Assembly: GCA_944990035.1 (NCBI GenBank)
Contig: CALYLX010000159.1
Coordinates: forward strand, 1,488,001 to 1,552,000
Origin: Clitopilus passeckerianus
Taxonomy: Eukaryota; Basidiomycota; Agaricomycetes; Agaricales; Entolomataceae
Direction: 5' to 3'
Length of the DNA: 64,000 nucleotides
Shown: positions 45,835 to 58,384 of the stretch, in pieces
Numbering within the stretch: position 1 is the first letter of the stretch
How the letters are laid out: each line of letters starts with the position of its first letter
Notes under the pieces: generated by a model
Told to the model about the DNA's origin: nothing
What the model saw: the letters and a program-made list of their open reading frames with translations, nothing else
Database searches by the model: none
Program-made: the position numbers and the translations under genes

Positions 45835-48186
45835 TTCACCCCTCATATGGGATTTACACGGCTGCCACTGGCTCTGAGCCAGCAGCACCCTTCTCCTTCT
45901 CCTCCCACTCCTGTCTGACGGCTTCCTCGGCAGCCTCCAGCGCCTTCCGCACGCCACCAACCAACCACTCCCTCCCCTCTTGCCGCCTCCCTTAGCCTCA
46001 CTCTCCTCACACCCAACACTAACCCTCACCAGCCCTTCCTCCACACCCCATTTCCCAGCCCACTCGAACTCGCCGAAATGCGCAAGCACAGTGTACGGGC
46101 AAGCGAGTGTGAAGTTCGTCCCAAGACTGGGGCCTTTGGAGAATGGGAGGGCATCAAAGAAGGCCTGAGAGGCGAGAGCGGAGGTGAAGGTTAGGGAGAA
46201 CAAACCGCCGTATCCACCATGGGACGTTGCAGATGGAGCAAGTTTACAGAAGTCGTAGTTGTGACGGGTAATGTATTTGGGGTAGAACACGTCTTTGATT
46301 GCGGTATTGGGACCTTGATAATCACCAGCGAGAGAGCGAGACCGGAGGAAATCGCATACGGCTTCTGCGTTTTCGTCGATGAGCTTGATGCGATGGATGA
46401 AATCGCGGGAGTTGCGTTCCATATAAATGGCATCTTCGTCGAAGTAGATGTCTTCGTAGTTCTTCTGGAGATGTGATTTTAGCTGGGGGTAGTGCTTGGA
46501 AAGCGGATTGAGGACGAGGCTAGAATAAATTCGCGCATAGAGTTAGTTTCTGGTGAAGATTTTCTGGGAAACAAATTGATTTACCTTCCACCCATGACGT
46601 TCCCGACCCCACTAAACACCTTACTCAGGCTGCTCACGACGACGTCCGCCCACTTCAACACGTCCACATTGACGAAGTTCCCGATGGTTTCGTCCACCAC
46701 CACCAGGAACCCATATTTATCAGCTAGGCCCCTCAAGCGAGGGAGGTTCGCGGTGCGCAAGAGAGGGTTCGATGGGAACTCAGTGAAGACTGCCAGAATC
46801 GGTGGAATTCCAATAGCGCCGTCTTGAGATGCACCCTCTTCAAGGAGCCTCTCCAGATCATCCATATCCTCATCCAGCCCATTTCCATAGAATATGCACC
46901 CTCCTTTCTCGCCGCCAACCATCTTTCCCCACTTCTCCAAAATCTTCAACGTGTCCGTATAGGGAAACCCGAAGCATACGCTTTTCCTCTCCTTTGCGGT
47001 GTCGGGAAAGACTTCGCGTAACAAGAGGTGAGCATTCCAGATGGCGGACATGCCCGTAGGGTAGAGGTAGACGTCGTCTTCGGTCAAGCCTGAGACGCCT
47101 CGAGAGGAAGGTCCTACTGCGACGGAATCAGAACCAGCGATGGGCTCGTCGATGGCTCCGCTGGTGGGAACGTGGGTAGCTGGGTCTCGAACAAGAACAC
47201 CAGCAATACGTCGGCGGAGGGCGCGTTTTGCTGATGCAGCAAAGGAAAGAGGCAGGTTCCGCCCGTAACGCTCTTCGAGGTAGGTGGTATGATCCGGGTC
47301 AAGGTTTTCCGTTGCTTGGGACTGGATCTTCACCTGGGAAGGGATAGACCTTGGTTGAGGGGGAGTGGAGGGCGTAGCAGAAGCTAGCTTGCCCTTAGAC
47401 CCAACAGAATAGTGCTTGTTGCCAGATCTTCCAAGGAACTTGGGTATATGCGCTGGTTGAGTGGGAGAAGAGGGAGCATTGACAGCGTTTGATGCATCGG
47501 AGGATATGCCACCACCGTCGGCTACACGAACAATCTCCTCTGGCAGCATACGCAAGCACCTCTCTGCCAACCTGCTCGAGACTCCCATCCCTGTATGTTG
47601 CCAGAACTGTTTGGCAATTGGGAATACAGTAGATGGGAAGAGTACGATATGGAGATTGGCGCAGGTATCGTCAATCGTGGCTTGTACCTTCTCTTGTGCT
47701 GCTTTAGGTGAAGAAGGGGTGGGCGAAGATGTGTTTTGCTTGTCCTCGGGACAGATGAGTAAAGACACGAGCCTTGGGTTGAGGGGTGGGGAATTGGGTG
47801 ATTCAATAGCAGAACGGGCAGACATGAATGAGCGACAGTGTTCCGCCGCGCGTTGAGAAGGAAATAGCATGCAAGACTCGTTTGAGCGAGCATATTTGTG
47901 TTGAATAACGCGTGCTAGCTGTATAAAACCAAAGAGTCAGTGGCTACAAAACGGACAGCAGGGAGTCAACCGGACGTACCTTCACAATGCTCAAATGAAT
48001 GAAGAATCGTGGGTAGCCGGAAACCATAGAGTTGACGACTCTCTTTTCGCCTTCTTCATATCCCACGTTATCTTTCCATTTGGGTAGAGAAACAGAGATA
48101 GCGTGTGCGGTATGAGCTGGAACTGCCAGTCCAAGAGGTATATTGTCCTCTACATCCGTTTTTGGGGGCGCAGGTGGCGGACACAT
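45811..48186 (-). CDS. STR2: cystathionine gamma-synthase (STR2-like), possible frameshift at the C-terminus
   Basis: Three exons: 47980-48186, 46585-47918 and 45811-46519 (749 residues in the open frame). The PLP enzyme joins O-acetyl/succinyl-homoserine and cysteine to cystathionine, feeding methionine synthesis. The fold-type I core is at about 310-690: DDVYLYPTGMSAIWNAHLLL, FTEFPSNPLLRTANL, VVVDETIGNFVNVDVL and the Schiff-base Lys502 in VVSSLSKVFSGVGN. A Ser/Pro-rich insert (residues 180-250) is typical of the long fungal form (yeast Str2 has 639). After VRVSVGCEE the open frame becomes Arg-rich and runs into the 14-mer repeat (...PSNW..., stop at 45811). In the +1 frame the expected ending (WLVGGVRKALEAAEEAVRQE) is present and stops at 45853. 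A lost or gained base in 45971-46010 would explain this, or a 23-bp intron, which would be exceptionally short. Confidence 0.85.
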
Positions 48187-48832
48187 AATTGAAATACTCT
48201 GAAATCCAATACCAGAAAGGATTCACGGTTGAAAGAAGAAGGAAGTAAATGTGGTGTGGTCTTCATTTTTTGTTGAATGGCGCGAGTCAATGACCGGATA
48301 AACGATCAATCACCTCCGTTCGGCTTTACAAAGCGATCGATTGGCTGAAGTCGGCCGTCTCTTCTCATTGGCTTGCGAATTCCACCAATCAAAGCCCCTC
48401 TTGCATCAACGCGTGACCTTGACCCAAGTGCACTTCAAAATGTACCATCTTGACAGTTTTGACAGCTGGACTTGCTTTCTCAGGCTCAGAGGCTGGACGA
48501 CGAGTTGCCTCGTTGCATCAAGATATCAAGCCTTAAGCTGAGGAACTGAAGGCACCGCTGAGACACAGCATGACAACGACCCCAGGCGGGCGCAGGATGG
48601 AATAGCACCTATACTGGATCGAGGAGCTCTAACATGCATGGTCTGTGCTGACGGTCCTATCTTCACTTGAAGGCTGTGCATCACCAGGGACCTATCATTC
48701 ACAAACGCATGTGGCTTGTCTTCTCTTCTCGAGGGAAGGAAGTAGGTAGGGGCTGTGCTGCGGCGACGTTGGAGCGTCTACACAGAGTTTATATACAACG
48801 GGGAAGCCCATGAATAGTCCTGTGAAGTCATT
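48187..48832. other. divergent promoter interval, 650 bp
   Basis: Lies between the cystathionine gamma-synthase gene (minus) and the small membrane-protein gene (plus). A + frame at 48341-48541 has no support. Confidence 0.5.
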
Positions 48833-49700
48833 ATGAGTTCCCCAGTGTCACCACGGACCCCTACACCAAACGAAGAAGACCTTCCAACTTACTTGCAAAC
48901 TAGGAGTTCACCTGTCACTGCGAGTCAGGACAACGCATTGTAGGTCGAAGATACCTCGATAACGGAGAACGCGCTCAACTTGTACAGGTTCTACAGAGAC
49001 CATTCTGAAGATGACCCTTATGCAATTGCTGAATACTAGTGCGTTCAAATCAACTCAATTTACGAGCATTGTTGACAAGCTTCCCTCGATTAGTGAGGCG
49101 AAGTAGCTATCCCATCTCCCTGGGTTGCATTCAACAGGTATACTGATGTCAAACTACTCATAGAATCCGACGGCGGGAACATGGACCCACATCATCAACT
49201 TCAAGCCGTTTAACCCTCGATTATCCAAGTGATGAAGTTGTCCTGCCCCCACCTTATCGCTTTGAGCATGATTTCAGTCCACCTCCCGAATGCGACCGAG
49301 TAATAGAAGATGCTGAAAGGACCGACCACATAGACACTATAAGGCTCAAAATAACATGCTTCAGACTCTTCGCATCTGCCGCTATCCTTGGCTTTGGTGC
49401 AGCGAAGGCAGTAAAAGCGCTCCAGAACGACTCGGTAACGTCAACCTGGATTGAATGGGTGTCAGGATCCGTGCTGGCAGTAGGGTATGTTTCCTCGCAA
49501 TCACCTAGACTGTAATGAGCTAACGTCTGCTCGACTGTAGGTTGTATTGGTTAGGTCTCTGCGAGGGTATTCAGCCGCCTATAGGAAGATGGTTCTTCCA
49601 CGAGGATATTCGGTTCCTTGCTTGGAGGCTTGCAGCGGCGGTCAGCTTACGTCGGATTTTTCGTCGGAAGAATGAGGCCAAAGGACCGGATAATGTATGA
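48833..49700 (+). CDS. small membrane-associated protein of unknown function, intron-rich
   Basis: A five-exon model (48833-48939, 48988-49038, 49094-49102, 49164-49484, 49541-49700) keeps phase and gives 215 residues. The N-terminus is polar (MSSPVSPRTPTPNEEDLP), followed by FYRDHSEDDPYAIAEYYEAK, a Pro/Ser-rich middle (VVLPPPYRFEHDFSPPPE), two hydrophobic segments (LFASAAILGFGAAKAV and VSGSVLAVGLYWLGLC, about residues 115-132 and 145-165) and a basic tail (LRRIFRRK). Exon 3 is only 9 nt. It is needed because joining exon 2 straight to exon 4 creates a stop codon. No long uninterrupted frame exists, so simple callers miss this gene. Family not recognised. Confidence 0.6.
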
Positions 49701-51037
49701 CATCCGCGAGGAGTGCAATAAGAACCACCAAGGAAGACCAATGGGCAGCCACTGGGGAAGGATTCGCGCCTCCTGCATACGCTTGCAAATAGGGATTAGC
49801 AGCGGGATCTTGGGGGCCTCGGGCAGCTTTATACGAAGTAGAGGGATGGGGAGTGGTACTCTGCAGGATGTTGGGTAGCATTGAATACTAGAAGAAATTT
49901 AGGATCCTAGTCGCTACGCACGGCGCCTTTCTTAAAATCTATGTTCCCTGCATCCATTCTCTATCGCGAACCACGATGTGAGCCTGAGTAGTCTGTGCTG
50001 GTCCAGTCAGAACACGTCGGCCTGGGTAGCTAGTGCGTGCAGATGGCGTGATATGCGTATTATGAGGATTAGTCCCTCGTTTGCATATTTTCCTTGACCG
50101 TGAGCCACACAACTTTGGGGGGTCACAGGGACACGCCGCCGTAAAGGGGGAGTAACACTGGTACGATTGTGAGTCGACTGCCAAACTTGTCCAATCTGGG
50201 AGAGGAGCGGTGACAGCTCTTGCTTTAGTGGGGGGACAGACGCGTCCAATCCTCCAGTACGCCTTGAAAGTAGAGTCGGTCATTTGCTGTCTTCTGTGCA
50301 CTTGTAGAGGTTCGATCGTCAAAAGTCTCCTATCACGTTAAAATGGTAGAACCGGGCCTAAGAAATGGAGGGGGAGTTATCGGAAATTGCCCGTAGGCTA
50401 AAGTAGACCTGTTTAGTCCAGATGTCAAGTGAAGAGGAAAGAAATAGTCACATCATCGTTCATGAGGAACATGCAGCCCTCATGCAATCAAACATCAGCT
50501 TCTAGGCCTCCAAGCCCGTACCTGCCTTGACCAGGCCTGAACTCGCCCGTTCCGGCACAAGTGCCTGTCTCAGCGTTAGCTAGCAGCCTAGGAATTACCA
50601 TCCAATGGGCAATCGGTCATTCAGATTCAGTTGCAGCAGGGGGTATCCAACTTAACATTGGGCAAGACAGTTGAGCCGGAGCTCACTAGTTTTGGTGTCG
50701 TTTAAGCTTCCCATGTGCCTAATTCACTCAACATGTAACCCCTAGTCAAGCATTACATTCAGCACACCTCTCCACGTAGCACATGCAAACTCACCAAAGG
50801 GCCAGGCGAAGGGGACACGATAGCAAGCACAATAGACAGCTCAAGGTGGGACCAAGGCGACGTTTTTCTTACATGTCACACCAGAAGTTGCTGTTTTGTA
50901 ATACAGATGAATTAAAAAAATACAGTCTTGTACAAAGAGCCGACAAATAAACAGAGATAGTAGAGAACAAGAGCGAAGACCTAAAAAGGACAATGAGATA
51001 CAAGTTTAGCGAAGATGTGAAGGTAAAAGCTTACAGT
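49701..51037. other. 1.3-kb gene-poor interval
   Basis: A minus-strand frame at 49939-50322 is Arg/Thr-rich without a motif. A frame overlapping 49642-49881 is antisense to the previous gene. The right 150 bp should be the histone H2B 3' flank. Confidence 0.45.
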
Positions 51038-51598
51038 TTACTTGGCACCCGCTGACGAGAACTTGGTGACAGACTTGGTGCCTTCTGAAATGGCGTGCTT
51101 GGCAAGTTCACCAGGGAGGATAAGTCGGACAGATGTCTGGATCTCGCGTGATGAGATCGTTGATTTCTTGGAGTATGAGGCAAGTTCTGAAAGAGGACGC
51201 GTGGCATGTCAGTACGACGCGTGTTTGAAACGCGAAAGGTACACGTACTAGATGCTTCAGTAGCGATACGCTCGAAGATATCGTTGACAAAGGAATTGAG
51301 AATGGCCATCGCCTTGTTGGAGATACCAGTATCGGGGTGGACTTGCTTCAACACTGGAAAGAGAACGCGTTAAGTTCGAGTAAACAAGTGAAAAAGCAGA
51401 GACCAACTAACCCTTGTAGATGTAAGAAGAGTAAGTCTCCTTTCGGACCTTCTTTCTCTTCTTCTTCTCGCCGTCGGCGGGGGCTGCTGCCTTAGCGGTC
51501 TTCTTTGCTGCCTTGCTGCCCTCAGTGGATTTGGCTGGGGCTTTGGACGCGGTGGAAGCGGGGGCCTTGCCGGCAGTAGAAGCGGGTTTGGGTGCCAT
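51038..51598 (-). CDS. HTB1: histone H2B
   Basis: Three exons (51412-51598, 51249-51353, 51038-51186) give 146 residues. The Lys/Ala-rich tail ([13 protein letters not shown]... [19 protein letters not shown]) leads into the histone fold: [52 protein letters not shown], and the C-terminal helix [20 protein letters not shown], which contains the ubiquitinated Lys of the family (AVTKY/SVTKF context). It packages DNA with H2A in the nucleosome. Both introns fall in the globular part. It is divergent from H2A with a 324-bp shared promoter, which is the usual arrangement for balanced H2A-H2B supply. The start is fixed by the family. Confidence 0.97.
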
Positions 51599-51922
51599 TT
51601 GAAAGAGTAAAGTTGGTTGAAGGGCGAGGCCTGTTACGGTGGTGGTGGTGGCGGCAGAAAAGGGTTGAGGAAACAGTTGTCGTCTATTGCTGAGACTATA
51701 TATATGATTCGTTACACGTGACTTTGCATTTGTTTGGCTGACGCGACCAGTGGACGCGTTTTGTTGATTTTCGCGTTTTTGTTTATTCAAGTTGTCAAGT
51801 CGCGACCTATAAAGACAGCCGACTTCGGTGGCAGAGGTCAATCATCCGTCTTCGACACTCACCACTACTACCACCACCGACCTCAACCAACCAACCAACC
51901 AACCAACCAAACTTCTCTCAAC
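51599..51922. promoter_or_regulatory. bidirectional H2B/H2A promoter
   Basis: Divergent histone start codons are 324 bp apart. A tatatata run (51697-51704) lies about 100 bp upstream of H2B, and TATAAA (51808-51813) about 110 bp upstream of H2A, so each gene has its own TATA-like element. S-phase-linked co-expression is expected from the arrangement. No specific operator was recognised. Confidence 0.65.
51884..51910. repeat. CAAC tetranucleotide repeat in the H2A leader
   Basis: About 6.5 copies of a CAAC/ACCA unit end 12 bp before the H2A ATG. It is probably within the 5' UTR and length-polymorphic. Confidence 0.8.
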
Positions 51923-52449
51923 ATGTCTGGCAAAGCATCTGGCAAAGCTAAGGGTGGCAAGGCTGGTGGCGCTGACTCCAAGTCCCAATCCCGCTCTGCA
52001 AAGGCCGGTCTTCAATTCCCCGTCGGTCGTGTGCACCGTCTCTTGAAGAGGGGCAACTACGCTCAACGTGTTGGTGCAGGCGCACCTGGTACGTCTTTTC
52101 TCTGTACACCTTTCGAACTTCAAACTAATCCGTTCTTTCTACTTCAGTTTACCTCGCTGCTGTCCTTGAGTACCTCGCAGCTGAGATTCTCGAGCTTGCT
52201 GGTAACGCAGCTCGTGATAACAAGAAACAACGTATTGTTCCCCGTCACTTGCAACTCGCCATCCGAAACGACGAAGAGTACGTTCAATTCCTCTTACGTT
52301 TCTTACCTCCTCAACTAATAACTTGTCAACTTAGATTGGGCAAGCTCCTCGGTGACGTTGTCATCTCCCAGGGTGGTGTCGTTCCCCACATCGCACCCGA
52401 ACTCCTTCCCACAAAAACAAAGGGTGGCGCTCAGAGCCAGGAAGTTTAG
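51923..52449 (+). CDS. HTA1: histone H2A
   Basis: Three exons (51923-52088, 52148-52277, 52335-52449) give 136 residues. The tail is [13 protein letters not shown]..., followed by the H2A core ([67 protein letters not shown]), the docking segment ([19 protein letters not shown]) and the C-terminal SQEV. This retains the SQE motif that is phosphorylated after DNA damage in fungal H2A, so this gene serves both canonical H2A and H2A.X roles. Introns interrupt the core at the same kind of place as in H2B. Confidence 0.97.
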
Positions 52450-55400
52450 ATTACTTTGGTTTAGGCTTTTGGATTCATTTTTCTATTTATACCTCGCTCT
52501 CTGTATCATACGTGTACATTTTAGCTATGCCTTGTGCAAGAATATGCATATGGGTCCATGCACCAAATCCTTAATTGTATGATCATTTGAGAATCATTAT
52601 CTTGAGCCAATATTATTGGGATTTTTCCCTACTTCTGAAGACTCGCGCTTTTGCTGGCACTCGGCTACATGAGCAAGAAAATAATGCAATGCGATAACAA
52701 GTAAACCCGCTGAAATGGGTTGGCTCCCGACTATCACCCTCTTCTCGGATTACCACTTCAGCGAAGACGTGTCTTTGGACCAAACTACTCGATATACAGG
52801 CCCATCCACGCCTCAGGTATTTTCGCCAACGGGGCATGGCTGCACCAATACACTCACCTCATTCCGGCACAGAATCCTTCCGAACTGTTCGCGACCTGGT
52901 GTACCTACCAGCCAGCCGTTCTCCCCACTCGCCTGACCCTCAGCAAACGATCGACTCCTGAGAAGCATTGCTTCTCCCGGCCCTATGGTCTCCACCATTG
53001 TCACCTTGCTTGCTCAATAACCTCCGTTATCCCGAGCATCGTTCTGCTTTTCACAACTCGTGTAGCGCAGCCCTTTCCTGACAGGTCGCCAGCAGTGGGC
53101 CCAGATTGTTGCCAGAACAAAACCTTTCCAGGCTCGATCTCCAAGGTTTAAATCTGTCCTACCTACCCAACCCCTTGGGCCGCCCAGCTCCCCGTAGTTC
53201 CACTGCTTCGGATGGAGCCAAGCCGCGTCAAAATCGTCGCGCATTCTCCCTGGAATAAAGGGCAGCAGGGAGTTAGTTGCGGAAGGCCCCCGTTCGCCAA
53301 TCCCAAGAATGAGAAACCGCTCTGGCAATCCACGTCTCTATCAGAGCACTCTATGGCGACCCCGTTCTCAGCAAGTGAGGGAGCTCTGTTTCAACGTGCT
53401 ACGTGATTTTTTACCTTTGGCCGTCACGAACCCAAATTCCCTTCACGACAAGAGCGGGCTCTTTGGGGCCTCTTACTCTCCGGGGAATCTCCTTTCCTGA
53501 TTTTCAAGATTACTTTGAAAGGAAACGCAAATGTCTATGGGCAGACGTCAGATATAAACCCACTGATTTGATCAAGTTTGAAGGGAGGATTCAAACGTAT
53601 GGCCATTATAAGATGTGCTAATGTTGTCACACCAGAAATCCAGGCGACAACGAGAGGGACGGTTATGACTAGTCAGATTGATGTCCCATGTAATAGTATT
53701 CCCGAATGATAATTGGTTTTCGTCTCCTACGCTTATCACCCCTTCCGTAAGGAAACATCCAAAGAACAGTGACGCTTAGTCAATCTTCTCGTCTATCCTA
53801 TTCCTAACAGTTTTCTTCCCCCAAAACACATTCCTTGCATTGGTAGGCAACAGTCCCTGGGGTTCGAATTGAGTATCTGTCCGTGCAAAAAATGACCACA
53901 CACCTCGGTGATTCAAATGTTTGCAATCGCGCAACCAAGTACGGAAAGGTGCAGCAGACGCGATAAGGTCCATCAAAGGCGATGCGCTTTGCCTGGTCCC
54001 AGAATGGCACGAGGCCATCCGGGCTTCGACAGAGGCACACAACGATCAGCTAGAACATCATCGACAGCGCCATCGTAACCCCTCAAATCCCTCTCGTGTA
54101 CGGACGCTCCCCCAGGCGACGGGCAGCATGGCTCGATGGAGACGTTCAGAGTCCGGTTGGCTAACCCTGCATTTAGGTAACGCGTGGGCATTCCCCAGAC
54201 TTCACCCGCGAGGAGCTACTGGCAATTCCTAGACAAGAAAGGCAAGCGCTATCCCTCGTCGACGCCCAGCACATGCTTTGCAGCTATTGATAGGATTTTT
54301 TTCCGCCGCAATTTATTCTTTTATACCCGTAGAACGGGGCCCAAGACACGACCTTGCACTTTTCGCCCAGTTTCTGAAAGCCCTGTGTACTGAATCCACG
54401 AGAGGAGGACGGCGTCCAACTTCGAAATGCAGATCCAAAACGACAGGCCAAACCTGGCCATGCGAAGGGGATATCCTCGAGGAAGTGGGATCTCCGTGCC
54501 GCTACAGGCCTGTTCCCATCCTGCGCACCTCCCTGCATGCCTCGAGGACGGTCAGGAGAGCAAATCGACCGGTTTAGCATATAACCAGTCGATTTTGTAC
54601 CGATAAGGGGGATGGGATAGATAGTGTGCAAATTTGATGTTCACTTCTGCGCCACAATGGCGGCTGCTGGGTGGTTAGGTTGCTATACAGATGCGTAAAA
54701 TCTGCAGATCTCACCAGATACTGCTTTAGAATCTCAAAGATTGAAGGACCTGTAGCCCACTCCCAAACTGGAACACATGTGTTCTGTACGTGAGGATGTC
54801 GCAGCTTCGCGCCTGCTGCAATTTTACTTCTTGGTCCCAGTTGGGGAGTGTTCGTGCCTGCACGAGTCACCAATTAGCTGTTTTGCCAATGAGGGTAGGA
54901 ATGGCGGGCTCACCGGACCGACCTTGAATTGAAGTTCGGAACGTAGTGTAAATCTGTGGAGAGATTTAAATGGAAGGGCGACCGAATTTGATAAGTGACC
55001 AATATTTGCAAACCTTGCTCGAGCCGTCGTTGTCTTGAGTCTTGCCCCTATCGGAAGGTCTTGGACCAGCCGCAAGTTCCCTCGTGCACCAGGTACTCCT
55101 GAGGTAAAGGATTACACGGACTTTGACGACGGGAGTCAACCCTCGCCCCACCAGAGTGGTTTATCGATACGAGACCAACCGAAATTGACCATATTGACGC
55201 CATGCTATCATCCTTTGGAATGGCCTCATGCTCTTCCGCAAAGGGTAACACCTTTCGAGACCACCTTCACGTGCATCATCCCTGTCCAAAGAATCGCACG
55301 ACCATGGTTGCAAAGCGAAGGTGAAGATATAGAGGCATCGTATGTCACCTGACTACCGCATCGCGCACGGTGACAAGGGTGACCGAAATACCTCTCATCT

Positions 55401-57533
55401 GACCCTTTGGAGCTGAGCACCATAGCCATAAATCTATGGCGGCGGATGAGCACATATTGTGAGGTGTCCCCATACGATGCGAAACGGTTTTCGAGCGTGC
55501 TTAATACACGGCGCCCTCTGAATAGCAGATAGTGTAGCCCCATTCCACAAGCTACACCCATTTTTCAGAAAGAAGACGCTGTGGCTCAACAGGAGCAGTT
55601 TATATAACAGACGTTGTATAACGTCCGAAGACGATTGGTGTCGATAGGAACTTGTATGATGGTCGGAGGCCAAGGAACAGAATGTCGAATTGTCGCATCG
55701 ATCGCTGTTACAATCTAAGTGTGAGCTAAGGTATTCATCTAAAATTACAGCAAGGGGGACAAACCTGATGAAGTCGTTAAATCTCATTACCCTAGCGTGA
55801 GCCAATACCCCGATGTTAGGAAACAGCCCGATGGCGTCAGATTCCCATTATGCGGGCCGGAGAGCAACCTTTCCTCGACGGGAATTTGCGTTTAAGTCAA
55901 GAGAAAATGCATGCTATAATGGGAATGACGGCGCCTCCAAGGACCTGGGTGGTTCATAATTAAAGGCCTGGTTCGATGAAGGTTGGCGCAAGCCTGCGTG
56001 CCCTGAAGCCCAACTGGCGCCGATAAGCAAGGATATCGTGGCAGTGGTCGAGGTACAGCGCCCTTGAGGACCGAATATCGAAAATAGGCAAACGATGAAT
56101 AGACTTTTAGGTGAGCAGATCGAGCCTAAGGGCTATCCGCAGACATTTCCAACGATACGTAGAGCCCGAACGTCGGAGGGTCGTTGATGCGAGATCGGGC
56201 GGCAGGAATGAATGGACATTCGCCTCGGCCTGGAGCTCCCGACAGAGCCAATTGTTTCTCAACTCCAGGAACGGAGGGAAATGCACGGATTTTTTTGTCA
56301 GGTTGGCCGAATCGTCGAGTGAACATGCGTCCTCAAATGGAAAGGGGTATTATGGCATGTATAGGAGGTTGACAGGAGTCGAGGCTCAGGCATTGACTCT
56401 CCTGCCTGGCTGTGCAATTAACATAGCTTGATATCTTGGATGTGGTTCGAAACTTTGACTAATGGAACGACGGTGGGGTGAAACCCTGAAAAGGGGAAGG
56501 TGGCTGATGTCTGACTCGGCAAGGCCAAGCAGCCTCAAGGTTACAACGTGTTGGGATTACTGTCGTAATTCGCGGCCAAAAGGTGGCCTGAGGCCCGACC
56601 GCGCAAGGTGTCGCGGACGTCATACTTGCAGGGCGTCTTCCGCGGGGCCAAGATAGCATATTATTCAATAAGTTGTTGATGTACAGCATGCTTCATGAAG
56701 AGCATTTCCCCAAGCTTCAAGGTCGAATATGAAATATTAATATCCGATTTGCAGGTCGATAATAATGCTTTAATTCTTACCGTTCTGCTAATATTCATTA
56801 AGGCAACAGGGTTCCCTACCTGCCAAACAGTGATGCCTGGCTAGATTCGAACTGCTTTGTGGCGAGAGACCCAGTCGACTCCAGGCGTAGTATATATGAA
56901 TATCCGCAGTCACAGGGAAAAGTAGACAAAACAGGTCGTGAGTCCTGGTGTGCTCCGCTTTCATCTAGGAGAGATAGACGGTGTCAAGAAACCGAGCTGG
57001 TCCCTATTTCCAGGGTTCAAACTGCAGGTGGATTGCATAGTGCATCGTGGTCTTCAATTAAACGAAGTAATAAAGCTATCATTGGGTAGCGTTGAATTTC
57101 TCCTCATATAATCATAATTAATGAGCCATACTGACCAGAGCTAGGTCAGTCTAGAGCCATGGTCGTTTTTTTGAGCGCTAAGATTCAGAAGCAAAGCAAG
57201 CACAGTCCGTCACACTCGTCACAGGGACATCACTCTTTTAGACGAGGAAACGTGGCTGTGCTCGAGCCATGGTCTAGGCTCAGGGTCTTTTAAATTTCGC
57301 ATGTTCAATGGATGATTTGACGTCATTGTAGGTCCACTCGTGGGGGTTTGAACGTTCGAGCTCGTGGTTCGAAGTAACGGTTGGTTCACCATTGTTTGCA
57401 CTGTCGTTTCCAACGAGCCAACAACGAGTTTACATAACTATTCCAATTTCGCAATATATTTACATAGAATATTGTCAGGTATCATGGGGCATATTGATGA
57501 AATACAAATGAATACAGGTCCGAATGTTCAAGT
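52450..57533. other. 5-kb gene-poor block
   Basis: Many frames of 60-140 codons occur on both strands (for example + 52720-53151 and minus 55226-55561). None has a start-to-stop splice model, signal peptide or recognised domain, and composition differs little between strands. No terminal repeats or transposase motifs were recognised by eye, but the density of short unrelated frames fits old, decayed repeats. The first 150 bp are the H2A 3' UTR. Confidence 0.4.
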
Positions 57534-58384
57534 TTACACGCCCCTCATGTGGTTCGTGCCAACGCCTGCACCGAGGTTGATATTTTCGGGGTGAGCACCA
57601 TGAGCAACGGCACGTTCCCTGCGCATCTTAGCCTCGGCCTCGAGACGTTCCGCCTCCGAGAGCTCGGCGCCTTGCATCTGGAAAGCTTTGGCCTCGCTAT
57701 ACAAGGAACACATCAGCCGAAAGTAATCGCGAACTCTCCAGGAAAGAGACTTACGCTTCCTTCTCGGCGCCCTTGGCCTTAAGGCTCTGGCTGCCGACAA
57801 GAGTGCCGATGACTCTCTCAGCTTTACCAGAGATGCTTGTGCCACTGCCATGTCGGTTCTGGTGGTGATCATTGACCACGCCAGTAGGCGGGATATCTGG
57901 AGCTCCTGACATGGGGCCGCCAGGACCAGACATGCCAGCGCCTGCGCCTAGTACGCCAGGTTGATGCTGGTGATGCTGATGATGTGTGTCAGCAGTGGTA
58001 TTATATCCCTGACGAATATCGTGAGCATTTGGTTTACAGTGGAAAATTGTGATCGAGAAAACATACGGGTTCGTTGTTGTAGCCAGAGCCAACGCCAGCC
58101 AAGTTACCAGCGCCAGTATGCATTCCAGCGCCAGTATGCCCTCCGTGATGGATACCAGTATTCGTTGTACCCTCGTACGGAGCATTCATTCCGGAGTTCA
58201 TTACACCAGGCTCAGTGTTGTAGTTGGTTCCACCGACTCCAGTAGCAGTGTGAGCAGGGTTCATTGTAGAATGGCCGATGGGTTCAGTAGTGTGCTTGAG
58301 AATTATCCGTCAGAAACTGGACAGTACATGTACTAAGAAAGGCAGACGTACGTGGTGCTTATCCTTGTTACTGAAAAGGGGCAT
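57534..58384 (-). CDS. hydrophilic stress/LEA-like protein
   Basis: Four exons (58352-58384, 58067-58294, 57755-58008, 57534-57696) give 225 residues. The first 110 residues are Gly/His/Asn/Thr-rich with imperfect repeats (MNPAHTATG, GMNAPYEGTTNTGIHHGG, HTGAGMHTGAG). A His/Gln run follows (THHQHHQHQPG). The C-terminal 80 residues form a charged, Ala/Glu/Lys-rich helix (SGKAERVIGTLVGSQSLKAK, EAKAFQMQGAELSEAERLEA, MRRERAVAHGAHP) that is typical of a conserved fungal family, probably LEA/CsbD-like. No Cys and no hydrophobic core, so it is likely intrinsically disordered and soluble. A protective role under drying or heat is an inference from composition. Confidence 0.75.
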
